From assembly GCF_016863635.1 (NCBI RefSeq), contig NZ_BOPG01000047.1, positions 124,001 to 188,000 of the forward strand: a stretch of DNA of 64,000 bases. Direction: 5' to 3'. This document shows, piece after piece, positions 27,098 through 35,540 of the stretch. The notes below the pieces were generated by a model. It made no database searches and was not told the DNA's origin. It saw nothing but the letters and a program-made list of their open reading frames with translations. Both the position numbers and the translations under genes were made by a program. The number at the start of each line of letters is the position of its first letter. Position 1 is the stretch's first letter. This DNA comes from Virgisporangium aurantiacum. GTDB taxonomy: Bacteria > Actinomycetota > Actinomycetes > Mycobacteriales > Micromonosporaceae.

Positions 27098-28432
27098 ATG
27101 GACGGCATGAACCGACTCTGGTGGCTGGAACTGCCGGCACACGTGTTCCGGCCGGCGGAGCTGTGGAAGACCTTCCGCATCGCCCTCATCGGGCTGCCCG
27201 TGGCTGTGCTGAGCCTCGCCGGCAACATCGTCCTGTTCGTCCTCACGGTGGTGTCGCTGGCGCTGATCCCGTTGCCGTTCATCGGGTTCACGCTGTTCCC
27301 GCTGGTCACGCTCGTCACCCGGGCGGTGATGGACGTGCATCGCCGGATGGCCGGCTGGGTCGGGGTCGACATCCCGCGGCCGTACCGGCCGGTGCCGTCC
27401 ACCGCCCCGCTCGGCACGCTGCGCCGCTTCAAGCACGCGATGACCGACCCGGCCACCTGGCTCGACTTCGCCTGGCTGATCCCCGGCGCGATCAGCGGCT
27501 TCGTCCTCGGTCTCGTCGCCTTCATCCTGCCGACCTACGGACTGGAGGGTGTGCTGCACGTCCCGCTGCTGATCTACGGGCTCACCGGCGGCTACGGGTA
27601 CGGCGTCGTCTGGCCGTTCGACAACTGGTTCGAGGCCTGGACGGCGGTGCCGCAGGGCGCGCTGTTGCTGACGATCGGGCTCACGGCGTCGCCGTTCCTC
27701 ATGTGGGTGCACATGCGGTTCACCAGCTTCTTCCTGGCTCCCACGAAGAAGAGCCAGCTCGTCGAGCGGGTCCAGGTGCTCACCGACACCCGGGCCGAAG
27801 CGGTCGACGCGCAGGCCGCCGAACTGCGTCGCATCGAGCGCGACCTGCACGACGGCGCGCAGGCCCGGCTGGTGTCGCTGAGCATGAACATCGGCCTCGC
27901 CGAGGAGCTGATCCGGCGTGACCCGGACATGGCGATCAAGCTGCTGGCGGAGGCCCGCGAGTCCAGCGGCACCGCGCTCACCGAACTACGCGACCTGGTG
28001 CGCGGCATCCACCCGCCGGTGCTGGCCGAACGCGGGCTCGACGGCGCCGTGCAGGCGCTGGCACTCACCGTGCCGGCCACCGTGACCGTCGACGTCGAAC
28101 TGCCCGGCCGGCTGGAGGCGCCGGTGGAGTCGGCGGCCTACTTCGCCGTCGCCGAGATCCTCGCGAACATCGTCAAGCACAGCGCGGCGCGCACCGCGTG
28201 GATCCACATCCGGCACGACGACGGACTGCTGACGATCGGCGTCGGTGACGACGGCGAGGGCGGGGCCGATCCGGCCGGTGGCACGGGGCTGCGGGGGATC
28301 GAGCGCAGGCTCGCGGCGTTCGATGGAACGATGATGGTGTCCAGCCCGCCGGGCGGACCCACCGTCGTCACCATGGAGCTTCCGTGCACGTTGTCATCGC
28401 CGAAGACCTCGCCCTCCTCCGGGACGGCCTGA
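27098..28432 (+). CDS. Sensor histidine kinase (NarL-type partner)
   Basis: 444 residues from ATG at 27098; ATG at 27107 is equally possible. The N-terminal ~225 residues form a membrane sensor with two hydrophobic pairs (about 25-75 and 125-210). The HisKA_3 box RIERDLHDGAQARLVSL has its phosphorylated histidine near 251. An HATPase_c domain ends with GDDGEGG and GTGLRGIERRLAAF. It partners the response regulator whose gene overlaps its last 49 nt. The signal is unknown. Envelope or membrane stress is a guess from the neighbouring desaturase. Confidence 0.9.
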   Translation: MDGMNRLWWLELPAHVFRPAELWKTFRIALIGLPVAVLSLAGNIVLFVLTVVSLALIPLPFIGFTLFPLVTLVTRAVMDVHRRMAGWVGVDIPRPYRPVPSTAPLGTLRRFKHAMTDPATWLDFAWLIPGAISGFVLGLVAFILPTYGLEGVLHVPLLIYGLTGGYGYGVVWPFDNWFEAWTAVPQGALLLTIGLTASPFLMWVHMRFTSFFLAPTKKSQLVERVQVLTDTRAEAVDAQAAELRRIERDLHDGAQARLVSLSMNIGLAEELIRRDPDMAIKLLAEARESSGTALTELRDLVRGIHPPVLAERGLDGAVQALALTVPATVTVDVELPGRLEAPVESAAYFAVAEILANIVKHSAARTAWIHIRHDDGLLTIGVGDDGEGGADPAGGTGLRGIERRLAAFDGTMMVSSPPGGPTVVTMELPCTLSSPKTSPSSGTA

Positions 28433-29028
28433 CGCGCCTGCTCCAGGCGTTCGACTGCCAGGTCGTGGCGGCGGTCGACAACGGGCCGGCGCTGCTGCCG
28501 GCACTGATCGAGCACCGGCCCGACGTCGCGGTGGTCGACGTCCGGCTGCCGCCCACGTTCACCGACGAGGGGCTGCAGGCCGCCGTCGCCGCCCGCGCAC
28601 AGATTCCGGGGCTGCCCGTCCTGGTGCTGTCCCAGCACGTCGAGCAGTTGTACGCGCGCGAACTGCTCACCGACGGTACCGGCGGCGTCGGCTATCTGTT
28701 GAAGGACCGGGTGTCGAACGTCGCGCAGTTCATCGACGCGGTCAGGCGGGTCGCCGACGGTGGCACCGTGATGGACCCCGAGGTGGTGGCCCAGTTGCTG
28801 GCCCGCCGCCGCCACGACGACCCGCTGGCCGACCTGACCCCGCGCGAGCGCGAGGTGCTCGGGCACATGGCCGAGGGTCGGTCGAACGCCGCGATCGCCG
28901 GCAAGCTGTTCGTCACCGAGAAGGCGATCAGCAAGCACATCAACAGCATCTTCACCAAGCTCGGCCTGCCGCCGTCCGACGACGACAACCGGCGCGTGCT
29001 GGCGGTGCTCGCCTACCTCAATTCGTGA
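28384..29028 (+). CDS. LuxR/NarL-family response regulator
   Basis: 214 residues, GTG start. The receiver domain has AEDLALLRDGL (acidic pocket), phosphoacceptor aspartate in VAVVDVRLP near 53, and LLKDRV with the conserved lysine near 100. The C-terminal LuxR HTH starts near 148 (DLTPREREVLGHMAEGRSNAAIAGKL) and ends in VRRVLAVLAYL-like helices. It overlaps the kinase gene by 49 nt, implying coupled translation and a cognate pair. Regulated genes are not evident. Confidence 0.92.
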   Translation: MHVVIAEDLALLRDGLTRLLQAFDCQVVAAVDNGPALLPALIEHRPDVAVVDVRLPPTFTDEGLQAAVAARAQIPGLPVLVLSQHVEQLYARELLTDGTGGVGYLLKDRVSNVAQFIDAVRRVADGGTVMDPEVVAQLLARRRHDDPLADLTPREREVLGHMAEGRSNAAIAGKLFVTEKAISKHINSIFTKLGLPPSDDDNRRVLAVLAYLNS

Positions 29029-29038
29029 CGCTGGGTAG

Positions 29039-29063
29039 GGGCGCCTCGAGGCGCCCACAGTGG
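29039..29063 (+). terminator. GC-rich palindrome after the two-component operon
   Basis: A perfect 18-bp palindrome GGGCGCCTCGAGGCGCCC (29039-29056) lies 10 nt after the response-regulator stop and can form a 7-bp G/C stem with a TCGA loop. There is no T-tract, so it may act as a Rho-assisted or L-shaped terminator. A second small palindrome CCACAGTGG (29055-29063), a variant of the TCCACWGTGGA motif, abuts it. Confidence 0.5.
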
Positions 29064-29082
29064 ATCTGATAGGAATTCCCAC

Positions 29083-29880
29083 GTGGTCGGCCCCATCGAT
29101 ACATCTGTCCCGCATCCTGCCCGCAGGTACAACTACCTCCTGGGCGGCAAGGACAACTTCGCCGCCGACCGCGCGTCCGGCGATCAGCTCATCGAGTGGT
29201 TCCCCACGGTGCGCACGTCGGCGATCGAGAACCGCCGGTTCCTCCAGCGGGTGGTGCGCTTCCTCGCCGGTGAGTGCGGCATCCGCCAGTTCCTCGACAT
29301 CGGCACCGGCCTGCCGACGGCCGACAACACCCACCAGGTGGCGCAGGCGGTGGCGCCGGAGTCACGGGTGGTGTACGTCGACAACGACCCGATGGTGATG
29401 GTGCACGCCCGCGCGCTGCTCACCAGCACGCCCGAGGGCGCCACCTCGTATCTCGAGGACGACCTGCGCCACCCCGCCCGCATCATGCGCCGCACCGAAC
29501 TGCACAACACGCTCGACATGGAGCAGCCGGTCGCGCTGATGCTCGTCGCCGTCCTGCACTTCGTCCCCGGCGACGGCGCGGCGACGCCGATCGTGCGGCG
29601 CCTGATCGACGGGCTGGCGCCGGGCAGTTACGTGGTGATCACCGGGTCGACCTACGACTTCAGCCCGCCGGACGTGAAGGCGGGCTACCTGGAACTGCGG
29701 GACTCCGGCAAGATCGACATCTGGTCGCGCGGGAAGGCCGAGTTCGAGGAGATGATCGACGGCCTGGAACTGCTGGAGCCGGGCATGGTGCCGGTCGCGG
29801 AGTGGCGCCCGAACAGCGGCGACGAGCCACCGCCGGCCCGCGACGTCTCGATGTACGCCATCGTCGCCCGCAAACCCTAG
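29083..29880 (+). CDS. DUF574-family SAM-dependent methyltransferase
   Basis: 265 residues, GTG start. The opening PARRYNYLLGGKDNFAADR is diagnostic of the DUF574 (Methyltransf_19) family abundant in actinomycetes. The SAM-binding motif FLDIGTGLPTADNTHQVAQ follows near 68-87, and an acidic VYVDNDPMV loop near 100. The acceptor substrate is unknown for most members. It is a monocistronic gene between a two-component system and a secreted nuclease. Confidence 0.9.
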   Translation: MVGPIDTSVPHPARRYNYLLGGKDNFAADRASGDQLIEWFPTVRTSAIENRRFLQRVVRFLAGECGIRQFLDIGTGLPTADNTHQVAQAVAPESRVVYVDNDPMVMVHARALLTSTPEGATSYLEDDLRHPARIMRRTELHNTLDMEQPVALMLVAVLHFVPGDGAATPIVRRLIDGLAPGSYVVITGSTYDFSPPDVKAGYLELRDSGKIDIWSRGKAEFEEMIDGLELLEPGMVPVAEWRPNSGDEPPPARDVSMYAIVARKP

Positions 29881-29964
29881 TACCGCGACGCTGTGCCCGA
29901 TCGCGGGTTTCTTCCTGAAACAGCGACCTTGACCGCTGCCGCACCCGGCACGGGGCCCGATTTG

Positions 29965-30016
29965 CGGATCTTGGACTCCCGAAGGGGTTATGGCACCTCA
30001 CGCAGTCCAAGATCCG
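29965..30016. repeat. 13-bp inverted repeat element with 26-nt loop
   Basis: CGGATCTTGGACT at 29965-29977 is the exact reverse complement of AGTCCAAGATCCG at 30004-30016. The element lies in the 255-nt gap between the methyltransferase and nuclease genes, in sequence with lower G+C than the rest. A related AACTGCAAGATCGA follows at about 30033-30046. It could be a dispersed extragenic palindrome or a terminator; there is no T-tract. Confidence 0.6.
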
Positions 30017-30135
30017 GAATTCCGAGCGAACACAACTGCAAGATCGACTGAGGGGCAGCCGGTGCGGGCCTAGGCCATCCGGCATAAGACATTTACGATC
30101 ATCATGCTCGTCCTCGATCGGGTGGGGTGATCGTC

Positions 30136-31242
30136 GTGGGTCGTAGTCGGCGCTTCGGATTGGTGTTGGCGCTGGTCACAGGCGCAGCCGGGATGGTCAT
30201 GATCCCGCCGGCGAGTGCGGCGGCCGATCTGACGGTCGCGGCGGCGCTCGCCGCGCAGGACGGCCGATCGGCGTCGGTCGCCGGGTACGTGGTCGGGCAG
30301 CCGGTGGCGACCGACTCCGTGCTCCGGTCCGGGTTCACCGCCGACACCGCGATCGCGATCGCCGACCAGGCCACCGAGACCGGTACGACCCGGATGCTCT
30401 ACGTGCAGGTCACCAGCGGATTCCGGGCCTCGTTCGGCCTGCGGACCAACCCGGGGCTCCTCGGCCGGCGGATCGTCGTCGCCGGCCAGTTGACGGCGTA
30501 CTTCGCGCACGGCGGGCTGAAGGAACCGACGTCGATGAGCGCCGGCGCAACAGAACCCGGTGACTACTATGCCGCGGCCGCGGGCAGGACCGGTCCGGCG
30601 TTGCGGGCGGCCCTGCACGGGATCATCGCCAACCAGACCAGGATCTCCTACGCCCAGGTGTGGACCGCCTTGCAGCAGACCGACCAGGACCCGGCCAACG
30701 CGTCCAACGTGATTCTGTTGTACTCGGGCAGGTCGCAGAGCAAGTCCTCGAACGGCGGCAACGCGAACGACTGGAACCGGGAACACGTCTGGCCACAGTC
30801 GCACGGCGACTTCGGTACGGCCGCCGGCCCCGGCACCGACCTGCACCACCTGCGTCCCGAGGATGTCACGGTGAACTCGACCCGCGGCAACAAGGACTTC
30901 GACACCGGCGGGTCGACGGTCGCCGAGTGCCCCGGCTGCCGCACCGACGCCGACTCGTTCGAGCCCCGCGACGCCGTCAAGGGCGACGTCGCCCGGATGC
31001 TCATGTACATGGCGATCCGCTACGAGGGCGGCGACGGCTGGCCCGACCTGGAACTGAACGACTCGGTCACCAACGGCTCGGCGCCCCGCACCGGTCGCCT
31101 GTCGGTGCTGCTGCAGTGGCACCGGGCCGACCCGCCCGACGCGGTCGAACGCCGCCGCAACGACGTCATCTTCAGCACCTGGCAGCACAACCGGAACCCG
31201 TTCATCGACCACCCGGAGTGGGTCGTGGCGATTTGGGGCTGA
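30136..31242 (+). CDS. Secreted endonuclease I family nuclease with OB-fold domain
   Basis: 368 residues from GTG at 30136, which has GGTGGGG 8 nt upstream; GTG at 30127 is an alternative. A Sec signal peptide (cleavage near PPASAAAD) is followed by an OB-fold-like domain (about 35-135, SVAGYVVGQPVATDS). The endonuclease I domain comes next, with the beta-beta-metal motif NDWNREHVWPQSHG near 213, LHHLRPEDVTVNSTRGN near 240 and NRNPFIDHPE at the C-terminus. It degrades extracellular DNA or RNA with Mg2+. It probably serves nutrient or phosphate scavenging, like the 5'-nucleotidase 5 kb away. Confidence 0.93.
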   Translation: MGRSRRFGLVLALVTGAAGMVMIPPASAAADLTVAAALAAQDGRSASVAGYVVGQPVATDSVLRSGFTADTAIAIADQATETGTTRMLYVQVTSGFRASFGLRTNPGLLGRRIVVAGQLTAYFAHGGLKEPTSMSAGATEPGDYYAAAAGRTGPALRAALHGIIANQTRISYAQVWTALQQTDQDPANASNVILLYSGRSQSKSSNGGNANDWNREHVWPQSHGDFGTAAGPGTDLHHLRPEDVTVNSTRGNKDFDTGGSTVAECPGCRTDADSFEPRDAVKGDVARMLMYMAIRYEGGDGWPDLELNDSVTNGSAPRTGRLSVLLQWHRADPPDAVERRRNDVIFSTWQHNRNPFIDHPEWVVAIWG

Positions 31243-31316
31243 CCTGACGAAAGTCGGGTCGCGGGCGTTACCTATGGCGGCTGTGCCGGCACAGCGGAGG
31301 AAATAGCGTCGCAGCC

Positions 31317-32195
31317 ATGATCGAGCTGCGTTCGCTCACCAAGCGGTACGGCGACCACACCGCCGTCGACGACCTGACGGTCGACGTCCTGCCCGGGCGC
31401 GTCACCGGGTTCCTGGGGCCGAACGGCGCCGGGAAGAGCACCACGATGCGCATGATCCTCGGCCTCGACCGGCCCGACCGCGGCACCGCGCTCATCAAGG
31501 GCCGGCGGTACGCCGATCTCCGGTTCCCGCTGCACGAGGTGGGCGGGTTGCTGGAGGCGAACGGCGTGCACCCGGCGCGTAGCGGCCGGGCGCACCTGGT
31601 CGCGATGGCGCAGAGCAACGGGATCGACCGCAAACGGGTCGACGCCGTCCTCGCCACGGTCGGCCTCGCCGACAAGGCGGGTAAACGGGCCGGCACCTAC
31701 TCGCTGGGCATGATGCAGCGGCTGGGCATCGCCGGCGTGCTGCTCGGCGACCCCGGGGTGCTGCTCCTCGACGAGCCGGTGAACGGTCTCGACCCGGACG
31801 GCGTCCGCTGGATCCGGGAGCTGATGCGGTCGCTGGCGCGCGAGGGCCGCACGGTGTTCGTCTCCAGCCACCTGATGAGCGAGATGCAGCAGACCGCCGA
31901 CCAGCTCGTGGTGATCGGCAAGGGCCGGCTGATCGCCGACGCCACCGTCGACGAGGTGATCGGCGCGAAGAGCAACGTCGTCGTCCGCAGCCCGGAACCC
32001 GCCGCGCTGGCCGCGCTCCGCGGTCACCTCGCCCCGCACGTGGCCGTCGCCCCGCAGGGGGCGGACGGCCTGCACCTCACCGGAATCAGCGCCGCCGAGG
32101 TCGGCGACCTGGCCCACACGCTCGGTGTGCGGCTGCACGAACTCACGCCCGGCCGGGCGTCCCTGGAGGAGGCTTACATGGAGCTGGTCCGATGA
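31317..32195 (+). CDS. ABC-2 exporter ATP-binding protein
   Basis: 292 residues. Walker A FLGPNGAGKSTT is near 35-46, signature YSLGMMQRL near 130, Walker B VLLLDEPVNGLDPDG near 152, and the H-loop in VSSHLMSEM. The C-terminal ~80 residues resemble those of bacitracin/lantibiotic-type exporters. A GGAGG lies 16 nt before the ATG, which is unusually far. It forms an operon with the following permease (ATGA overlap). It is convergent with a two-component system, an arrangement common for antibiotic-sensing transporters, but direct control is inference. Confidence 0.92.
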   Translation: MIELRSLTKRYGDHTAVDDLTVDVLPGRVTGFLGPNGAGKSTTMRMILGLDRPDRGTALIKGRRYADLRFPLHEVGGLLEANGVHPARSGRAHLVAMAQSNGIDRKRVDAVLATVGLADKAGKRAGTYSLGMMQRLGIAGVLLGDPGVLLLDEPVNGLDPDGVRWIRELMRSLAREGRTVFVSSHLMSEMQQTADQLVVIGKGRLIADATVDEVIGAKSNVVVRSPEPAALAALRGHLAPHVAVAPQGADGLHLTGISAAEVGDLAHTLGVRLHELTPGRASLEEAYMELVR

Positions 32196-32920
32196 TCCGC
32201 GCGACCGTCGCGAGCGAGTGGACGAAGCTGTGGTCGGTGCGGTCCACGTGGTGGGCGCTGGTCGGGGCGCTCGCGTTGATGCTGCTGTCGAGCATGCAGG
32301 TGGCGTACTGGGTCGACAACGGCGACACCTCCGCCACCGCGGAGAGTGCCAGCGACGTCGCGGCGAGCGCGTTCGCGGTCGCGCAACTGGCGGTGCTGGC
32401 GGTCGCGATGCTGGCCGTCACCGGCGAGTACTCGCACCGCACGATCCGGGCGACCCTGCAGTGGACGCCCGCGCGCACCCGCGTCCTCCTGGCCAAGGCC
32501 GCGGTGGTCGCGGCTGTGACGGCCGCGACCGGCGCCGGGCTCGCTGTTGCCGGGACGCTCACCGCGGCGCCGATACTCACCGACGCGCCCGCGATCCAGA
32601 TCAGCGACCTCGCCGCGATCGCGGTGAGTTCGAGCCTGCTCGGGCTGCTGGCCCTGGGCCTGGGCACGGCCCTGCGCGGCGCGGTGGTGACGCTCGTGGT
32701 GCTGTTCCTGCTGCTGTTCGTGATCCCACCGCTGCTCGCCACGCCCGACGTCGCCGCGCTCACCTGGATCGCCGACCTCACCCCGGGCCCGGCCGGCACG
32801 CACTTCCTCGCCGGCGACCACGACCCCTACCCGCCGCTGGTCGGCGCGCTCGTCATGGCGGCGTGGTCGGTGGCCGCGCTGTCAGCCGGCCGAACCGTCC
32901 TCCGGAACCGCGACGCCTAG
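32192..32920 (+). CDS. ABC-2 exporter permease
   Basis: 242 residues with about six hydrophobic helices and a short Trp-rich start (WTKLWSVRSTWWALV), typical of actinobacterial ABC-2 permeases. TGEYSHRTIRATLQWTPARTR after the second helix is the conserved cytoplasmic loop of this group. It is translated from an ATG overlapping the ATPase stop. Its 3' end overlaps the convergent response-regulator gene by 39 nt. Confidence 0.9.
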   Translation: MIRATVASEWTKLWSVRSTWWALVGALALMLLSSMQVAYWVDNGDTSATAESASDVAASAFAVAQLAVLAVAMLAVTGEYSHRTIRATLQWTPARTRVLLAKAAVVAAVTAATGAGLAVAGTLTAAPILTDAPAIQISDLAAIAVSSSLLGLLALGLGTALRGAVVTLVVLFLLLFVIPPLLATPDVAALTWIADLTPGPAGTHFLAGDHDPYPPLVGALVMAAWSVAALSAGRTVLRNRDA

Positions 32921-33559
32921 CCCCGCCTCGTACGCGACGATCGCCGCCTGCACGCGGTTCCGCACGCCGAGCCGGGTCAGCAGCGTGCTGACGTACGCCT
33001 TCACCGTCCCCTCGACGAGAAACAGCCGCCGCGCGATCTCGGCGTTCGACAGCCCCTGGCCCACCAGCGCGAGTACCTGCTGCTCGCGCTCGGTCAGGTC
33101 GGCGATCCGGTGGCGGGCGGCGCGGTCGCGGTCGTGCCGGCCGTCGGTCCAGCGGCTGATCACGTGCCGGGCCACCGCCGGCGAGAGGTAGGCGCCACCA
33201 CCGGCGACCGCGTGGACGCCCGCGATCAGCTCCCGCGGGTCGCCGGCCTTGAGCAGGAACCCGCTGGCGCCGTCGCCGAGCGCCCGCTCGACGTACTCGT
33301 CCTCGCCGAACGTCGTCAGCATCACCACGGCCGTCTCCGGCACGGTGCGGCGGATCTCGGCGCCGGCGGCCAGCCCGTCGAGCGTCGGCATCCGGATGTC
33401 GAGCAGCGCCACCGCCGGCCGGTGCGCCTGCGCCTTCGCCACCGCGTCCCGCCCGTCACCGGCCTCCGCGACCACCTCGATCGCCGGGTCGGTGGCCAGG
33501 ATCGCGCGGACCCCGGCCCGGATCATCGCCTCGTCGTCGGCGAGGAGCACGCGGATCAC
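32882..33559 (-). CDS. LuxR/NarL-family response regulator
   Basis: 225 residues from GTG at 33559. Receiver: LLADDEAMIRAG, phosphoacceptor D in ALLDIRMPTLDGL near 53, VVMLTTFGEDEYV, and LLKAGDP with the conserved lysine. The C-terminal LuxR HTH starts near 152 (DLTEREQQVLALVGQGLSNAEIA). The kinase gene upstream ends in TGA overlapping this GTG by 4 nt (33556-33559), so the two are a cognate pair. The opposing exporter operon is a plausible target. Confidence 0.93.
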   Translation of the reverse strand: MIRVLLADDEAMIRAGVRAILATDPAIEVVAEAGDGRDAVAKAQAHRPAVALLDIRMPTLDGLAAGAEIRRTVPETAVVMLTTFGEDEYVERALGDGASGFLLKAGDPRELIAGVHAVAGGGAYLSPAVARHVISRWTDGRHDRDRAARHRIADLTEREQQVLALVGQGLSNAEIARRLFLVEGTVKAYVSTLLTRLGVRNRVQAAIVAYEAGLGVAVPEDGSAG

Positions 33560-34995
33560 AGTCGCTCCTTCCGTTCCAGTTTTCCGTCCCGGAAGCACAG
33601 CCGGAACGTCGCGTTGGCCAGCGGGAAGTTGCCGTCGCTGTAGTACTCGCAGGTGAGGCCGCTCGGGTCGGCCAGGTTCGGCGGATTGAGCACCTGGCGT
33701 CCGGGCAGTGCCAGGTCGTCGCGCGTCGCGCCGATCGGCATCCGGTCGAACGCGTCCTCCGCCAGCACGGAGTCGAACGCGGCCACCGGGTAGTAGGTGA
33801 GCGACATGACCGCCGCGATCGCGGCGGGCGCGGCCAACGCCGTCACCAGGCTGCGGCGGACCCTGCGCCGGGCCGTCCGCAAGGGCGGAGCCGGTGGTCG
33901 CGGTGGTCGCGCATCATGTGGCAAATGCGATTGGACGCGGTGAGCACCGTCGCCGCTGCCGATGTGCACGGTTCCGCCGGCCATCCGGACCCGTTCCCGC
34001 AACCCCGCCAGCCCGAACCCCTCGACGACGACCGTTCCGGGCGGAACCGGGTTCGTCACGGTGACCGTGGTGCTCCCGTCTGCGCCGGCGATCTCGACGC
34101 TCACGGGCGCTCCGGGCGCGTGGCGGGCCGCGTTCGTCAACGCCTCCTGGACGATCCCGTACGCGGTGCGCTCGACGTGCTCCGGCACCGGGTCGCCGGT
34201 CAGCGTCACGGAAAGACCCGACCGCCGCGCGCGCTCGACCAGCGCGGCGATGCTTTCGTCGCGCGGGGCCAGCGGCGCCGGTGAGTCGTCCTCCCGCAGC
34301 ACGCCGACGATCTCCCGCAGCCGCGCCGTCGCCGCGACCGCCCCGGCCCGGATCTCCGCGGCGGCCGCACTCTCCGGTCCGGCGGCCAGTTCGAGCGCAC
34401 CGGCCCGCAGGGCCAGCAGGCTGAGATCGTGTCCGAGCGAGTCGTGCATGTCCCGGGCGATGCGCGCCCGCTCCCGCAGCCGCACCTGCGCCGTCACCAT
34501 GCCCCGTTCCCGTTCCAGGTGCTCGGCCCGCTGCCACCCCATGGTGACCAGTTCGTGGTGCTGTCGCCGGTACCGCCCCACCAGCCACGGAAACACGCCC
34601 GCGAACAGCAACGTGGTGACGAGAAAGAACCACGTGGCGATGCCGGTGTCGAACAATCCGACACTGAGCGCCGACCCGAACAGCCCGATGCCCCCGAACA
34701 CGGCGGCGGCCGGCCAGGCCCGGGTCTCCCGCCGCCCGACCAGGTAACTGAGCACCGGGATCGAGAACGAGAAGTTCCCGTCGACCAGGCACCCCGCGAT
34801 CACGATCACCAACCCGGCGAGCGGCCCCCCGAACCGCGCCGGTTGCCGGGCCAACCAGACCGCGAGCGCCAGGGCGAGCACCTCGAGCCCCACCCGTAAC
34901 GCCCAGCCATCGTCCCGAGGCGGCAGCGCCTGCCCGGCGACGATGGGTGCGGCCAGCGCTCCCCACAACGCGACGTCGGCCAGGTACCTCCTCAT
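33556..34995 (-). CDS. Sensor histidine kinase with an unusual C-terminal membrane-anchored extension
   Basis: 479 residues. The N-terminus has five or six hydrophobic segments (about 8-140). The HisKA_3 box ARIARDMHDSLGHDLSLL places the phosphohistidine near 182. HATPase_c follows, with EALTNAARHAPG and GFGLAGLRERV. Ordinary members end near residue 365. Here a basic linker, a further hydrophobic segment (about 378-400) and a ~75-residue tail with two cysteines (LTCEYYSDG, FRLCFRDG) follow; the tail would lie outside the membrane. It resembles small SmpA/BamE-like lipoprotein folds only vaguely. Stop overlaps the regulator start (GTGA). Confidence 0.88.
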   Translation of the reverse strand: MRRYLADVALWGALAAPIVAGQALPPRDDGWALRVGLEVLALALAVWLARQPARFGGPLAGLVIVIAGCLVDGNFSFSIPVLSYLVGRRETRAWPAAAVFGGIGLFGSALSVGLFDTGIATWFFLVTTLLFAGVFPWLVGRYRRQHHELVTMGWQRAEHLERERGMVTAQVRLRERARIARDMHDSLGHDLSLLALRAGALELAAGPESAAAAEIRAGAVAATARLREIVGVLREDDSPAPLAPRDESIAALVERARRSGLSVTLTGDPVPEHVERTAYGIVQEALTNAARHAPGAPVSVEIAGADGSTTVTVTNPVPPGTVVVEGFGLAGLRERVRMAGGTVHIGSGDGAHRVQSHLPHDARPPRPPAPPLRTARRRVRRSLVTALAAPAAIAAVMSLTYYPVAAFDSVLAEDAFDRMPIGATRDDLALPGRQVLNPPNLADPSGLTCEYYSDGNFPLANATFRLCFRDGKLERKERL

Positions 34996-35055
34996 ACGGA
35001 CGTACGCTACCGACCCAAGATCCCACGCGGACCTGCCGAAAGTAAGGCTCAGCCT

Positions 35056-35099
35056 ACGTACTTGACGTACTTGACGTACGTGCCTAGAGCGCGCATCCT
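35056..35099 (+). promoter_or_regulatory. Promoter with three 9-bp repeats before the toxin-antitoxin-like pair
   Basis: ACGTACTTG occurs at 35056-35064 and 35065-35073, with a third variant ACGTACGTG at 35074-35082. The second repeat contains -35 TTGACG (35071-35076), and -10 CATCCT (35094-35099) follows at 17 nt. Iterated sites overlapping -35 are typical for autorepression by an antitoxin. The start ATG is 25 nt downstream with GGGAG. Confidence 0.65.
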
Positions 35100-35123
35100 A
35101 GTCAGGAGCGTAGGGAGCTGCCC

Positions 35124-35540
35124 ATGACCATCGGCGCGCATTTCGACAGCTACAGCGCCGCTCGCACGCACTTCAAGGATCTCCTTGATGCCGCCCGTCG
35201 AGGCCGGGTTGCGACCGTGCGGCGCGACACCGGTCGGGCGGCGGTCGTCGACGCCGACCGTCTGCGGGTCAGCCTGGTCGGCGTACTGCCGTCGCCGCAG
35301 GTGGTGGCCGAGGACGGCGGATGGTCGGTATTCCTTCCCGGCGTGCCGGTGGCCGCAGACGCGTCCTCGTTCGACGAGGCGATCGAGGAAATGATCATGG
35401 CGCTGCGCGAGTACGCCGACGACTGGCAGGAGCGACTGCTGGACGTGCCGAACCATCGGAACAACTGGGCGCTGGTCCAGGTCGTGGAACTCAGCGACGA
35501 CGCCCAGCTTCGCGACTGGTTGGTGGGCCTGCCCCGATGA
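35124..35540 (+). CDS. Phd/YefM-like antitoxin with HicB-like C-terminal half
   Basis: 138 residues. The N-terminal ~50 residues match the prevent-host-death fold (FDSYSAARTHFKDLLDAARRG, then VVDADRLRVSL). The middle (DGGWSVFLPGVPVAADASSFDEAIEEMIMALREYADDW) resembles the HicB partial-RNase-H-like fold. Its TGA overlaps the ATG of the next gene. It is probably the DNA-binding, toxin-neutralising partner that controls its own promoter through the three upstream repeats. The combination of two antitoxin-type modules is noteworthy but known in actinomycetes. Confidence 0.78.
   Translation: MTIGAHFDSYSAARTHFKDLLDAARRGRVATVRRDTGRAAVVDADRLRVSLVGVLPSPQVVAEDGGWSVFLPGVPVAADASSFDEAIEEMIMALREYADDWQERLLDVPNHRNNWALVQVVELSDDAQLRDWLVGLPR

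Noticed and set aside
29965..30016. Inverted repeat as an insertion-sequence end pair
   Set aside because: Only 26 nt lie between the arms, with no transposase or target duplication.
30104..30130. Eight-codon ORF overlapping the nuclease start
   Set aside because: No Shine-Dalgarno and very short; the overlap (GTGA) is likely coincidental.
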